Origin: Alnus glutinosa
Lineage: Eukaryota; Streptophyta; Magnoliopsida; Fagales; Betulaceae
Assembly (NCBI RefSeq): GCF_958979055.1
Contig: NC_084898.1
Coordinates: 24,207,102 to 24,271,101, forward strand
Length of the DNA: 64,000 nt
Direction: 5' to 3'
Shown: in pieces, positions 1 to 10,827 of the stretch
How positions within the stretch are numbered: the first letter of the stretch is position 1
Layout: every line of letters begins with the position of its first letter
Program-made: the position numbers and the translations under genes
The notes under the pieces: generated by a model
Told to the model about the DNA's origin: nothing
The model's database searches: none
Seen by the model: only the letters and a program-made list of their open reading frames with translations

Positions 1-116
1 CAATTTAGGGAGCTATCCGTAAAACGAGTGATAATTTAGAAGGTTAAATTGTAATTTTCTCTAAAAACAATGACGGCTGTAATTGAAGGAGGTCAAGTCG
101 ATCACCTTGAATTTTA

Positions 117-121
117 TTAGT
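117..121. repeat. Left target-site duplication TTAGT of the copia element
   Basis: The five bases TTAGT stand directly before the left LTR and recur at 5135-5139 directly after the right LTR. The homologous unoccupied site in unit B (around 10581-10585) has TTAGT once, followed by the same flank (CAACAA). This fixes the insertion boundaries. Confidence 0.9.
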
Positions 122-476
122 TACAAGGTCAGAGAATGTTTATGCTGCAATGTTGTATTTCCATTGATATTCACCAGTAAATATATACATGATTTACAGA
201 GGACCGTTGCAAATGTAATCCCATAGATTAGGGACGAATTGATTACAGAATATTACAGAGTATTTGAAAAATATTACAGCCTACACTCTGGCATTCCTTT
301 TTGGTTCAGCTTGATCTTCGGAGGTTGCCTTAGTATTTGAAATAGGTGCTGTGCGAGTCTTATGGTGCAGATACTTGCCTTGTTGAGTGATATGCTTGCT
401 GTCATGAGTTGGTGTCGTGGTAGTGTGGGTTAAGGACAGCGAGCTATGTGAAGTGATATCCTCCAATGTCTTAATA
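122..476 (-). repeat. 3' LTR of the copia element
   Basis: 355 bp, near-identical to 4780-5134 (4 differences seen). On the element strand it begins TATTAAGAC and ends CCTTGTA, so its ends are TA...TA rather than the usual TG...CA. The same termini occur in both LTRs and agree with the target duplication. Confidence 0.92.
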
Positions 477-487
477 TGCCCCCTCAA
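477..487 (-). promoter_or_regulatory. Polypurine tract of the copia element
   Basis: On the minus strand the sequence TTGAGGGGGCA abuts the start of the 3' LTR. This is where the plus-strand primer of LTR elements is expected. Confidence 0.75.
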
Positions 488-3400
488 TTGAAGCGGAATT
501 TCCATGATGCTGAGATTGGCACGTAGAGTAGTGAACCGTGTAGAAACAAGGGGCTTGGTGAAAATGTCAGCCTTCTGATCTTTTGTTGAAATGAACCGAA
601 CCACGATGTTTTTAGAAGCCACCTTATCACGCACAAAATGAAAATCTATCTCGATATGTTTTGTGCGTGCATGAAAGAGGGGATTAGCCGTAAGGTAAGT
701 GGCACCAAGATTATCACACCAGAGAGTAGGGGGAGAGTGAAGAAAGACACCAAGTTCCTTGAGAAGAGATTGGAGCCATTGAAGTTCAGCAGTGGCATTG
801 GCTAAGGAGCGATATTCAGCCTCTGTGCTTGAGCGAGAAACAGTGGCCTGTTTCCGAGAGCTCCATGAGATGAGGTTGTGGCCTAGGAAGATGCAGTAGC
901 CACCTGTGGATCGGCGGTCATCGGGACAGCCGGCCCAATCGGCATCGGAGAAAGCATGAAGTTGTGTAGCAGATTGTCGACGAAGGAAGAGACCATGAAA
1001 GAGTGTATGTTTCAAGTATCGTAAGATACGTTTGACAGCAGTCCAGTGAGGTATAGTTGGACGTTGTAGGAACTGGCACACTTTATTGACCGCAAACGAG
1101 ATATCCGACCGAGTGAGGGAAAGGTACTGAAGGGAACCGACAATGCTCCTATAAAGTGATGGATCATCAAAGGCTTCACCATCAAATCTGGACAAAGTAT
1201 GAGAGGAAGACATGGGAGAAGTCACAGGCTTGGCAGATAGCATATTGGATTTCTGAAGAAGGTCCAAAATATATTTTCGTTGGGACAGGAAGATACCACG
1301 AGAGTCATGAAAAACTTCCACACCCAAGAAGTAATGAAGACTGCCGAGGTCTTTGAGGGGGAAGTCTCCTTGAAGTTTAGAGATGAGACTATCAATGAGA
1401 TCGGAGCATGGGCTTGTGACTATAATATCATCCACATAGATGAGGATGAATATCTTGGTAGAGCCTTCACCGAAAATAAACAGAGAGGTGTCTGAACGTG
1501 AGCCTGTAAAACCAAGTTCAAGTAACCGATTGCTGAGGCGGGAAAACCATGCCCGCGGGGCCTGCTTCAAACCATAGAGAGACTTTTTGAGGTGGCATAC
1601 ATGATCTGGAAAAGATGGATGAATAAATCCTGGAGGCTGAAGCATAAAAACATCTTCCTGCAAGAGACCATGTAAGAAAGCATTTGCAACATCTAATTGT
1701 TTAATGTACCAGTTGGAGGAGACTGCAAGCGAGAGAACTGTCCGAATGGTTGTTGGTTTAACCACAGGACTAAATGTATCTCCATAGTCAAGACCGGGTT
1801 GCTGATGTAGCCACCAAGCGGGCTTTGTAGCGGTCAATGGAACCATCTGATTTATGTTTGAGCTTGTACACCCATTTGCACCCAACAATGTTCATGTGAG
1901 GTATGCGTGGAACAAGTGTCCAGGTTCCATTTTGCATAAGAGCATGAAATTCGGAGTCCATAGCTGCCCTCCATTCTGCTGATTGGTTTGCTGAGGTAAA
2001 AGAGGTAGGTTCTGCTGTAGGGGAGGTCTTCAAAGTAAGGTGAGCCTTGGGTGGGGGGTAGGGAATAGTGCCATCTGTGAAATCACGGGGCTTGTGGATA
2101 TTATTCTTTGATCGTGTTTGCATGGGGTGACTAACAGGTGGTGGAGGACAAGGAGAAGTAGTAAGGGGAGCAGACTGTTGACACGGGTCTGTGGAGGACA
2201 TATGGGGCGCGGTAGGACAGGGTGCATGGGCTGGACACGGGTCTGTAGGTGTGGTGGGTGGCAACGTGGGAGTGGGTGCATGGGCAGATGGAGAGAGAAT
2301 TTGTGGAGATGAAGGACAGGTGGAGGAAGAAGCCGGGACAGGTGGGAGAAGTGGGAGAGATGAGGGTAAAGTGACGGAATGAGTTAAGGGAGGTGATTCG
2401 GACTTGGAGAGGTGTTGAAAAGGGAATGATGTTTCATCAAAGATAACATTTCGAGAGATATAAATTTTGCCTGAAGGAATATGCAGACAACGATATCCTT
2501 TGTGATTGAAGCTATATCCTAAGAAGACACACAGTTGAGAGCGAAAAGCAAGTTTATGCTTATTGTAGGGTCGTAGGTGAGGCCAACAGGCACACCCAAA
2601 CACCTTGAAAGAATTGTAGTCAGGGATGTTGTGGAATAGGAGTTCAAATGGTGACTTGTTGTTAGTGACAGGTGAGGGAATTCTATTGATTAGGAAAGAG
2701 GCAGTGAGAAAAGCTTCATCCCAGTATTTGAGAGGCATGGAGGCAGATGCAAGTAAGGAGAGACCAGTTTCGACAATGTGTCGGTGCCTGCGTTCAACGA
2801 AACCTTGCTGTTGGTGAGTATGAGGACATGAGATGCGGTACGAAATCCCCTGTTTAGAGAGGATTGGATTTAGAGACCTGAATTCTCCCCCCCAATCAGA
2901 TTGAATAGACTTAATTTTTCGACCAAACAATTTTTCCACGTGAGTTTGAAAGTGAAGAAAGGTGGATGCTACTGCAGATTTTGTTGCAAGTGGAAATAAC
3001 CAAATAAATTTGCTAAAATCATCAACAAAGCAAACATAGTACCGATAGCCATTACTAGAATAAAAGGGGGAAGGTCCCCATACATCAGTAAAGATTAATT
3101 CCAAAGGGAATTGTGAAACAGAAGGAGAAAATGGAAAAGGGAGCTCATGGCTTTTGCCCAAGCGACATGCAGGGCAAACACCAGAATTTTTATTTTTGAC
3201 CACAGCAAGGTGATGATCACGAACAACTCGACTAACAATGCGAAGGGAAGGATGACCGAGTCTGCAATGCCATCGGTCGAGAGAAGCACGTTCACCCAAG
3301 AAGGCTGACAGAGGAGGAGGAGGACTGTTGGGGAACGTATAGAGTCCATCTTTACTCAAGCCGCGAAGAAGGGTATTGCCCGTGAGTCGATCCTTTATAC

Positions 3401-4766
3401 AAAAATAAGATGGGTGAAATTCAAAATAAACGTTATTATCACGTGTAAATTGAGAGACAGAGAGCAGATTTTTTTTGATATGTGGCACATGTAGAAGATT
3501 ATGAAGTAAAAATGTAGCATTTGGGTAAGTGAGTTGAGAAGAGCCAGTATGGGATATGGGCAAACCTTGGCCATTGCCTATGTGAAGTTGGTCAGTACCT
3601 AGGTAGGTATCAGATTGCAAGTTGAGGTTGGCTAGATCAGCAGTCACATGGTTGGTAGCGCCAGTGTCGGGGTACCAATTGACATCATTGTTGGTGTAAG
3701 AGGAGGAAGCTGCAAAAGCCTGCATATTCTGTGAATTCTCTTGTTGAAAAGAGTAATCAAATCTGTGGTGGCAAGTGAGGGCAGTGTGGCCTGTTTTGTT
3801 GCACACTTGGCAGATTGGTCGACTAGAAGGACAATTTGAGGAATGAAAGGAGCCCCTGCCACAAGAGGGGCGTCCACGAGAGCTGCCTCGAGAGGAACCA
3901 TGATGATGGGAAGAGCCTCGATACTGTCCCTTATTTTTGGTAGGGAGTTGTCGGGTAGAAGCCATGTTGGCTGAAGGAAACAGTGGCTCAGCAGGGGAAG
4001 CCTCATTATGTTCAAGACGCATCTCGTGCGTGAGAAGATGAGAGTAGAGTTCCTCCATTGTCATAGGGTCGACCCTGGTAGTGACAGATGTCACAAAAGG
4101 ATCAAATTCAGATCCTAACCCTGCAAGAAGAAAGGAAATTAGTTCAAAATCATTGAGGGGTTGGCCGGCTGCAGCAAGGGTGTCCGCAAGTCCTTTGAAT
4201 TTCTGGAAATATTCCGAGATGGAGGAGCCTCCTTTTTTGAGGGTAGCGAGTTGGAAATGGACTTGCATAATGCGGGCTCGAGATTGAGAAGAGTAGAGCT
4301 AGTCAAGGGCATTCCACACTTCACGAGCAGTAGAGTAACCAATGACTTGAGAGATGAGATTCTCTGAAATAGTAGAAACAATGATATTGAGGACCATTTG
4401 GTCATATTGCAGCCAGGTGAGGAAGGATGGGTTAGCAATGGTGGTGGGAGCATCAGCAGAGGGTGAGGGATTAGGGATGGTTTGTGGTGGAGGAAGGAAG
4501 GTACCATCAACAAAGCCATATGCATTTTGGCTTTTGAGGTAAGTGGTAAGCTGCCATTTCCAGGTAAGGTAGTTGTCACGGGTGAGTTGGGCGGTGACAC
4601 GATGGGGAAGATTGTTGAACAGAGCAGCAGGGGAAAATTGGAGCGCAGATGGGGTTGTGGTGAGTGGTGGGGTTGCAGCATCAGTAGAGGTTGATGGGGA
4701 GGTGGCCATTTGAAGGAAGAAATGAACAAATAGAGAAAAAAAAAAAAAAAATGACGTGAGTCTTAT

Positions 4767-4779
4767 GGCTCTGATACCA
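4767..4779 (-). promoter_or_regulatory. Primer-binding site (initiator Met tRNA) of the copia element
   Basis: The minus strand reads TGGTATCAGAGCC directly after the 5' LTR. This is the standard plant copia primer site, complementary to the 3' end of initiator tRNA-Met. Confidence 0.92.
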
Positions 4780-5134
4780 TACAAGGTCAGAGAATGTTTA
4801 TGCTGCAATGTTGTATTTCCATTGATATTCACCAGTAAATATATACATGATTTACAGAGGACCGTTGCAAATGTAATCCCATAGATTGGGGACGAATTGA
4901 TTACAGAATATTACAGAGTATTTGAAAAATATTACAGCCTACACTCTGGCATTCCTTTTTGGTTCAGCTTGATCTTCGGAGGTTGCCTTAGTATTTGAAA
5001 AAGGTGCTGTGCGAGTCTTATGGTGCAGATACTTGCCTTGTTGAGTGATATGCTTGCTGTCATGAGTTGGTGTCGTGGCAGTGTGGGTTAAGGACAGCGA
5101 GCTATGTGGAGTGATATCCTCCAATGTCTTAATA
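4780..5134 (-). repeat. 5' LTR of the copia element
   Basis: 355 bp, paired with 122-476. It is followed on its outer side by the TTAGT duplication at 5135-5139 and then by unit A flank that matches unit B from about 10586 on. Confidence 0.92.
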
Positions 5135-5279
5135 TTAGTCAACAATGTAATGATTACATTCAAGAATTCTCCTAATGCTCTAATCTCCAAATAAATAATA
5201 TATTAATTAATTAATATATTGCAGAACATATCGTATCAACTACATACGATATATAGAATACAATGGAAATTTATTTCAG

Positions 5280-5283
<4 letters not shown>

Positions 5284-5373
<90 letters not shown>
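5284..5373. repeat. Compound microsatellite (TC)n(TA)n downstream of expansin-like gene A
   Basis: About 29 bp of TC followed by about 60 bp of TA, 44 bp beyond the stop codon of gene A. Unit B has the same compound repeat, shorter, at about 10733-10779. Open frames crossing it are low-complexity artefacts. Confidence 0.9.
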
Positions 5374-5375
<2 letters not shown>

Positions 5376-5416
5376 CAGAAGAATATATATTGTGACATAA
5401 ATTAGTTTAAGGTTTT

Positions 5417-6396
5417 CTATATATTCACTTGTACTCCCGAGTCGTATGTTTCTCCAGCTTTCCAGTCTTGGGATATGTTGTTGATGGGAACCACCCATGA
5501 CTCATCTTCCCCATCACTGAACAGCATTCTTATGGACAAAGGCCCGCTTGGGGGTGATGTAGTTGTCCATACTGCTCCATGGCTACGATCCAATAGCTTG
5601 CACCCGATATTCTGGGTCTGCAAATATATATTAAGATTTTATTTTATTTTATTTTATATATATAAATTAAAATATAAATTAAATGATTAAATATGACGGA
5701 ATACCTCGCAGAGTTGGACGGCAGTAATATCTTTTTTGCCTTGCTGATACCAAACCACGAAAGCCAAATAATGAGGGTAGTTGCTGCTCTCTTCTATCTT
5801 GAATGTTATGTTTTTGCTTGGGTAGCTACATGAGACGCTGTTTGTAGAGAGATAGAGACAGAAATATTAAATGGTATATATATATATATATATATCAAAA
5901 GAATATGTAATTAATTAAACAAAGTAAAACTTTCCTCTATCATGTTCAACAATCATCATTATTATTCGAGTAATTTTAATAGTGAAATTAACCACATTCT
6001 TTAAGGGAGATATATTTTAAGGTTTAAGAAAGATGAGCATCTTTTTTTCCCTTTTGCTTTTGATAATTGTACTGCAATGGGAAATTAAGCCAAAAGTAAC
6101 TCTTTCTTAAGTCTGTTTGAGCTTGTTTCGCAATAGTTTTGCCATCATATTCTTTTTTCTTTTTTAAACTTTTTATCATTATTAAACAATAATACATATT
6201 GCAAAACAATTTTTTTTTTTTTAACAAATTTTTCGTACTTTATATAATTTGAAAACGTTCGATTTAAAAGTAGTGATTTAGAAACGTAATTTTTAAAAAT
6301 GAAGTTAAATGCGCATTTTTAATATTGCAATTTAACATTTATAATAGTGTGTTTTTTAAAAATATACCATTTTACTTGCTATTTTAAAACACAATT

Positions 6397-6439
<43 letters not shown>

Positions 6440-7263
6440 GTATATTATCTTACCGTCTGTACTCGATATCAACGACACCAAGATTAAGAAGAGAAGCAGC
6501 TGCATCAGTAGTCTGCGCCATCCGAGCAAAGGCTCGTTTACTCAAAATAAAGTCAGTTCGATCACTTGAGCCTTGGTCGGTTATAACTATGGTTACTCCT
6601 TTGTCTGAGCAGTAGGTTGCGTTGGTACACCTTACCTAGTTAAGTCAAAATTATGAAAAAATAAAAAATGTTAGAAATAAAGTGGGTTTTTTTTTTTTTT
6701 TCCTACGTGTAAGCTCACAAAAATTTGTTATATATTTTGTTAAAATATAAATTAAATGATAAAATTTACGTATTTTCATACGTTTATATTTTTAAAATAA
6801 GTGACAATTTAACATGAAACATATTATTAGAGTAGACGTGATTGTAAAAGACTACTTCTGAGACTTATCTAATCAAATAAAAATTAGACATATTTTTGAT
6901 CAAATTTACCTGGTAGCATGCGCCACAGCCAACACCATTTCGGTAGAGGTCAGAAGCAGCTGATACGTCGCCACCATTAATCGTAGCTCCAAAGGAACCA
7001 AACCCACACGTGCCAGCTGTAGTTCAATCAAAAGGACAAACATATAAGAATGCATGTTTAGTATATACAACTTGATCAAAATATTTTTCTTTTATGAAAG
7101 AAATTCTCTTACAATCGGTTCCTTGTTGGTCAGAATTTGGATAATAAGCTGCCCGAGAATGAACGAAAGAGTCGCTACTTGTTTGAGCCTCTGCCGGCGG
7201 TAGAGTTTGCACGAGAAGCAAAGTGGCAAAAAGGGACAGAAGAGAGCATAGAGAGGAAGCCAT
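5417..7263 (-). CDS. EXLB: Expansin-like B protein, copy A (complete, 5 exons)
   Basis: Cell-wall protein of the expansin superfamily, expected to be secreted. Exons on the minus strand are 7113-7263, 6910-7016, 6454-6635, 5705-5837 and 5417-5617. All introns are GT-AG, and the 774 nt give 257 aa. I chose the Met at 7263 because it starts a clear signal peptide (residues 1-26, ending AEA); an in-frame upstream ATG exists at 7314. Residues about 33-140 form the double-psi beta-barrel domain, with GCGACYQV near 80-87. The C-terminal beta-sandwich (CBM63/pollen-allergen type) starts near 150. At 113-115 the sequence is TDF where alpha and beta expansins have the catalytic-like HFD; this is typical of expansin-like proteins, so wall loosening is not assured. 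The YRRV(P/S)CSYP junction and C-terminal [12 protein letters not shown] also fit EXLB. The tandem copy B is downstream. Confidence 0.92.
6210..6440. repeat. Degenerate MITE-like AT-rich block and (TC)n(TA)n in intron 3 of gene A
   Basis: The stretch from about 6249 repeats short motifs such as AAAACG and TTTAAAA, seen also in the Harbinger-type MITEs at 20810 and 25893. It ends in a (TC)n(TA)n run just before the intron's 5' splice site. The same block, with different indels, lies in intron 3 of copy B (about 11740-11910), so it predates the duplication. Confidence 0.45.
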
Positions 7264-7356
7264 TAATGCCGGACAAAAAGAGCAAAAGGAAATGAGAGCT
7301 AAAAAGAAAGACAAGGTGGTGGTGGTGGTGGTGCATGATCTGAAAGAGGTTTGCAG

Positions 7357-7364
7357 TATTTATA
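7357..7364 (-). promoter_or_regulatory. TATA box of expansin-like gene A
   Basis: The minus strand reads TATAAATA, 94 bp upstream of the chosen ATG. It is conserved in copy B at 12951-12958. Confidence 0.65.
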
Positions 7365-9184
7365 ATCAGCCAAAAGTGAAAAGTCCAACACCTTCAGCTT
7401 GGTAAAGCTTATCAAACTTGACACTCTTTTCAAAAGTGCTTTAATTTGGTGGGATTCTGATAAGATTGTTTCTCAGCTACCTCCATAGACGACTTAATAT
7501 ATTACTTGTCTTAGAACAGTGTTTAGAAACTGCTTTCTGACCTTCCAAACTTTATTTGCACTTTCCTTGTCCTTGATGAATTTAATTTAATTTAATATAA
7601 TTTTATTTAGTTTCCAAAGTCATTTCTAAACTATATACAAGTGGGAAACATTTTACTAAAGGTGACAATTTCTATTCGTATTGTGTGCGAGTCGTGCCCA
7701 GACATGCGTATAATTAAGATTATAAGTGACAATTCGTGTTCACGTGTCAGGTTCGGGTCATATCAAAGCATGAATATAAAATTACGCAGGCAAATCCTAA
7801 CCCGACCCATTTAATTAAACAGGTTATATCATTAACTATAACCCTCTAATTTTTTATTGAGCTCACGGGTCATGTAAAAAATTGTCCGTCATTATGTCGC
7901 GTATCAAAATTCGAATTGTGTCAAAGTATGGGTATAAGATTAGGAGTTAGAGTACTTATTTTGAATGAGAAAAATACAAAAATGGTTTTGCTTGTGATGA
8001 AATTAGGAAGTAGGGACAAGCTAGAGTTGGGTGCTTTTGCACTAGATATATAACCTTTGTTAGTCATCGATCTCTTCACGTTCCCACTGCTGCTAAAGAT
8101 CACATTTAAGGCCTTGATCTCTGTGTGGAAGGTGCCATCAAGGAAACAGCCATAATTAAGGGAGCTAACTTTCTTTTTTCATTTCTAACCTAGAAAGTTG
8201 TAAACTACTTAAAACTAGTGGACCATAACAAGGGCATGGAGGAGGGAGGTCACCTCTGAAGTGATTACCTTATGGATACTATGCATATAATTAATATACA
8301 TGCACTATTTATGCAGAACGAGACAAAGTGGTCATATTTTATTTAGTTTTTAAAGAGTTAAGCTGTTACTTTCTAATTCAATAATGGTTAATTGAACTAA
8401 AATTAGTTAAATTAGGGTTAAGATTTAATCATTATGTCTATTTAAAAAAACTATTGTACTCTAATAATGGAGACAGAATTGAATGAAGAATTATAATTTT
8501 CTAAACTAATTGCTCGAGTGAAATACTCTTTTCTTCGGATCAGCCCTCAATTCTTTATATATTTTTGTTATTGATCTATTTTGTGAAAAAATCTTTTCCA
8601 TGCTGCGTCACTAGTTCATAAAAGGCATTCACATATAATAATTGTAAGCTCGAGTATATTATGAAACTTGCTATACATCTTCTCTCGATCCTTCTACATG
8701 GAACCCACGTATTCAATGGTAATTTAGATAAAAAGTAGAAAGATGAGAGAAGAACATGTTTCATATATTTTTTATGAGATGCATTACACATATTCCGATG
8801 ATCTTTCTCTCATTCTCTCACTTTTCAAGGACATCATCATTAGGTACATTGAATCCACTCATCATACTGTTGAAAAGTTAAAAAAGGACTATTGATAGAA
8901 TAAATAAAATCATTTCGATCTCTTTAGTCAAGAACTCTTAATTCTTTGAAGAAGTCTTCCGAAGACGACTGGAACATTCGTCTTTCTTCAAAGTTCCTTA
9001 ATTACAGACACGAGTTGGTAATTAATTTGTATTCATCCTCATGGGTTCACATTCTGAGGAAGTTTAGCTGAGTTGACTTGGATTTTGTTGATAGGCTCAA
9101 TAGCACTACTGCGGATGCACAGTATGCGGACATTGACTGCCACCAGCCATGACCGATACATAAAATAGCATTTTGCTCTGCTAC
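7365..9184. other. Non-coding flank of unit A
   Basis: No gene seen. Most of it is homologous to 12959-14516 of unit B, including a block near 8951-9010 and one at 9083-9154. The part at about 7680-7920, with repeated GGGTCAT/CGTGTCAGG-like words, is longer than its counterpart in unit B (13255-13330). It looks like a degenerate dispersed repeat of unknown family. Confidence 0.6.
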
Positions 9185-9235
9185 GACTCTGCTTCGGGAA
9201 TTAAAGCTGAAGTGGCGGCCGGAATGCTGGTAGTG
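9185..9235 (+). pseudogene. Short SGPP exon-5-like fragment
   Basis: About 50 bases are closely similar to the first part of exon 5 of the SGPP-type phosphatase at 27692-27742. The open frame reads DSASGIKAEVAAGM, against DSVSGIKAGVAAGM in the complete gene. The few bases before it also resemble the end of that gene's intron 4, so it looks like a copy of genomic DNA rather than a spliced copy. It lies just past the right edge of duplication unit A and has no counterpart in unit B. It is too short to be functional. Confidence 0.7.
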
Positions 9236-9398
9236 CTTTTGGCCTGGTAAAGTGGCAAAATCAGAGCTGTCCCTTTGTCAATGTGTTGTCCTGCAAAACT
9301 GTAAAGACTTGTCGGGAGTTATCCAGCAGAGTCTCCTCTAACGATCAAGTTTGTGAAATAGAAAGAAAGAAAGGGATAATAGATATTAGATACTACTA

Positions 9399-9429
<31 letters not shown>

Positions 9430-10522
9430 GAGAAAAAAAAAAAAGAAGATACTCCCCTTTTTTTTTATATTACATACATGTGCATTTTCCCCTTTTTCTT
9501 CTCCGTTGTGTCCAGAGAAAAGCTTGTCATATCAAATATCTAGTGGCCTCCTCTCACACTTTGCCAAGCACAGTGCTCTAGGCATATATATTTGATACAC
9601 ATATATCTGACTTGATTTAACGACTGAAATGTCTGGCTAAGGCTCAAAGTCTGAGATTCGAGGTCTACCCTGGAGTCCAGGGACCAGCTCAAAGGGGCTG
9701 ATTTGACCCCATTAACTATTGGGAATAAATATTTCTCCAATAATATGATATAAAGTAAAAAGAACTTGTATGAAAAAGTGAAAAATCTTTGTATTGTAGT
9801 TTTGTTTTTAATTTTTTTTATTTGTATAGTAATAATAAAAAAAATGTTTGATAAAAAGTCAAAAAGTTTAAATATTTTGAAGTTGATTTTTGTGAAAAAG
9901 TAAAAATAGGGATGGAGTGGGGTTGTTGGTTACCAATCAAGGCCTAATAATTTATTGTTTAACTTTTCTTAATTGATGCCACGTATACAATGCAAGGGGC
10001 ATATGATGAGATGCAGCTAATTAAGAAAAGTCATTATTTGATGGACAGGCATTCCCCCATAAAAAGTTGAAAGTACAATGCCAAGTTACTAACATTGTAC
10101 ACTGATTCATGATATTGACACGTGTTAAATTTTATTATTATTATTTTTTTAATAAGGTTAATGACACGTGTTAAATTTTAATTAATTTAACATGAAATGT
10201 CGTTAGTTCTCTTGAGACAGATTGACAGAGATATTGTTTGAATAAGAATGTGGTAACAAGACTTGTACACAACTCATTTGTATATATATGTTCATAAACG
10301 AGATATCACGTGTGATAAAAATAAAATCGAAAGAATATACATAAAGTTGTTAAAATACAAAGTGAGAAATAAATTTAACCCTTTAAATCATTTGTTCATG
10401 TTTTTGTCGGTCAAGAATAGTGCTTGTGCAGCTGCCAACCGTCCGCAAGCATGTCCAAAGAATGAAGAACAAAAAACAAATACCTCCCCATTTTGAAAAT
10501 TAGTATAAAAGAAGGAATATAT
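9236..10522. other. Spacer between the two duplication units
   Basis: No coding sequence recognised. It holds an A-rich run at about 9397-9444 and otherwise AT-rich, unpatterned DNA. Short open frames here match no family. Confidence 0.6.
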
Positions 10523-10729
10523 TAAAAACAATGACGGCTGGAATTGAAGGAGGTCAAGTCGATCACCTTGAATTTTATTAGTCAACAAGGTAATGATTAC
10601 ATTCAAGAATTCTCCTAATTCTCTCATCTCCAAATAAATAATAAAACAATTAATTTATTGCAGAACATATCGTATCAACTACATACGATATATAGAATAC
10701 AGTGGAAATTTATTTCAGAAATATAATAT

Positions 10730-10779
<50 letters not shown>

Positions 10780-10827
10780 GACAGAAGAATATATTGTGAC
10801 ATTAATTAATTTAAGGTAGTTCTCGAT

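Larger units (their letters stand above)
122..5134 (-). mobile_element. Ty1/copia LTR retrotransposon, young, coding region broken
   Basis: A 5.0 kb element on the minus strand with two 355 bp LTRs and a 5 bp target duplication. Next to the 5' LTR is an initiator-Met-tRNA primer-binding site (TGGTATCAGAGCC), and before the 3' LTR a purine tract. Parts in copia order on the minus strand: gag with a CCHC zinc knuckle (CQVCNKTGHTALTC), protease (DTGATNH), integrase (HHCC finger, then the core from about FTDVWGP), reverse transcriptase (YVDD), and RNase H (DADWAGCPDDRRSTGG). Integrase before reverse transcriptase is diagnostic for Ty1/copia. The coding body is no longer one open frame; it shows about two breaks. 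The LTRs differ at 4 of 355 positions (about 1.1%), so insertion was recent: roughly half a million to a few million years depending on rate. Small size suggests the Ale/Retrofit group, but that is a guess. Confidence 0.95.
62..9154. repeat. Left unit of tandem segmental duplication (expansin-like B unit A)
   Basis: The left edge (from about 62) and right edge (to about 9154) match 10523-14516 in the same orientation. The match covers the expansin-like gene, its introns, the promoter and about 1.9 kb of upstream flank. The only large difference inside is the 5 kb copia element at 122-5134, which splits the left edge of this unit. Smaller indels and an extra stretch near 7680-7920 also differ. 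Without the copia element the unit is about 4.1 kb, close to unit B. This is read directly from the two sequences; percent identity was not computed. Confidence 0.88.

Noticed and set aside
1156-1495. Plus-strand open frames inside the copia element
   Set aside because: They are antisense shadows of the reverse-transcriptase region; no independent features.
5271-5498. Open frame rich in Tyr-Ile and Arg-Glu repeats
   Set aside because: It is the translation of the (TC)n(TA)n microsatellite plus the antisense of expansin exon 5.
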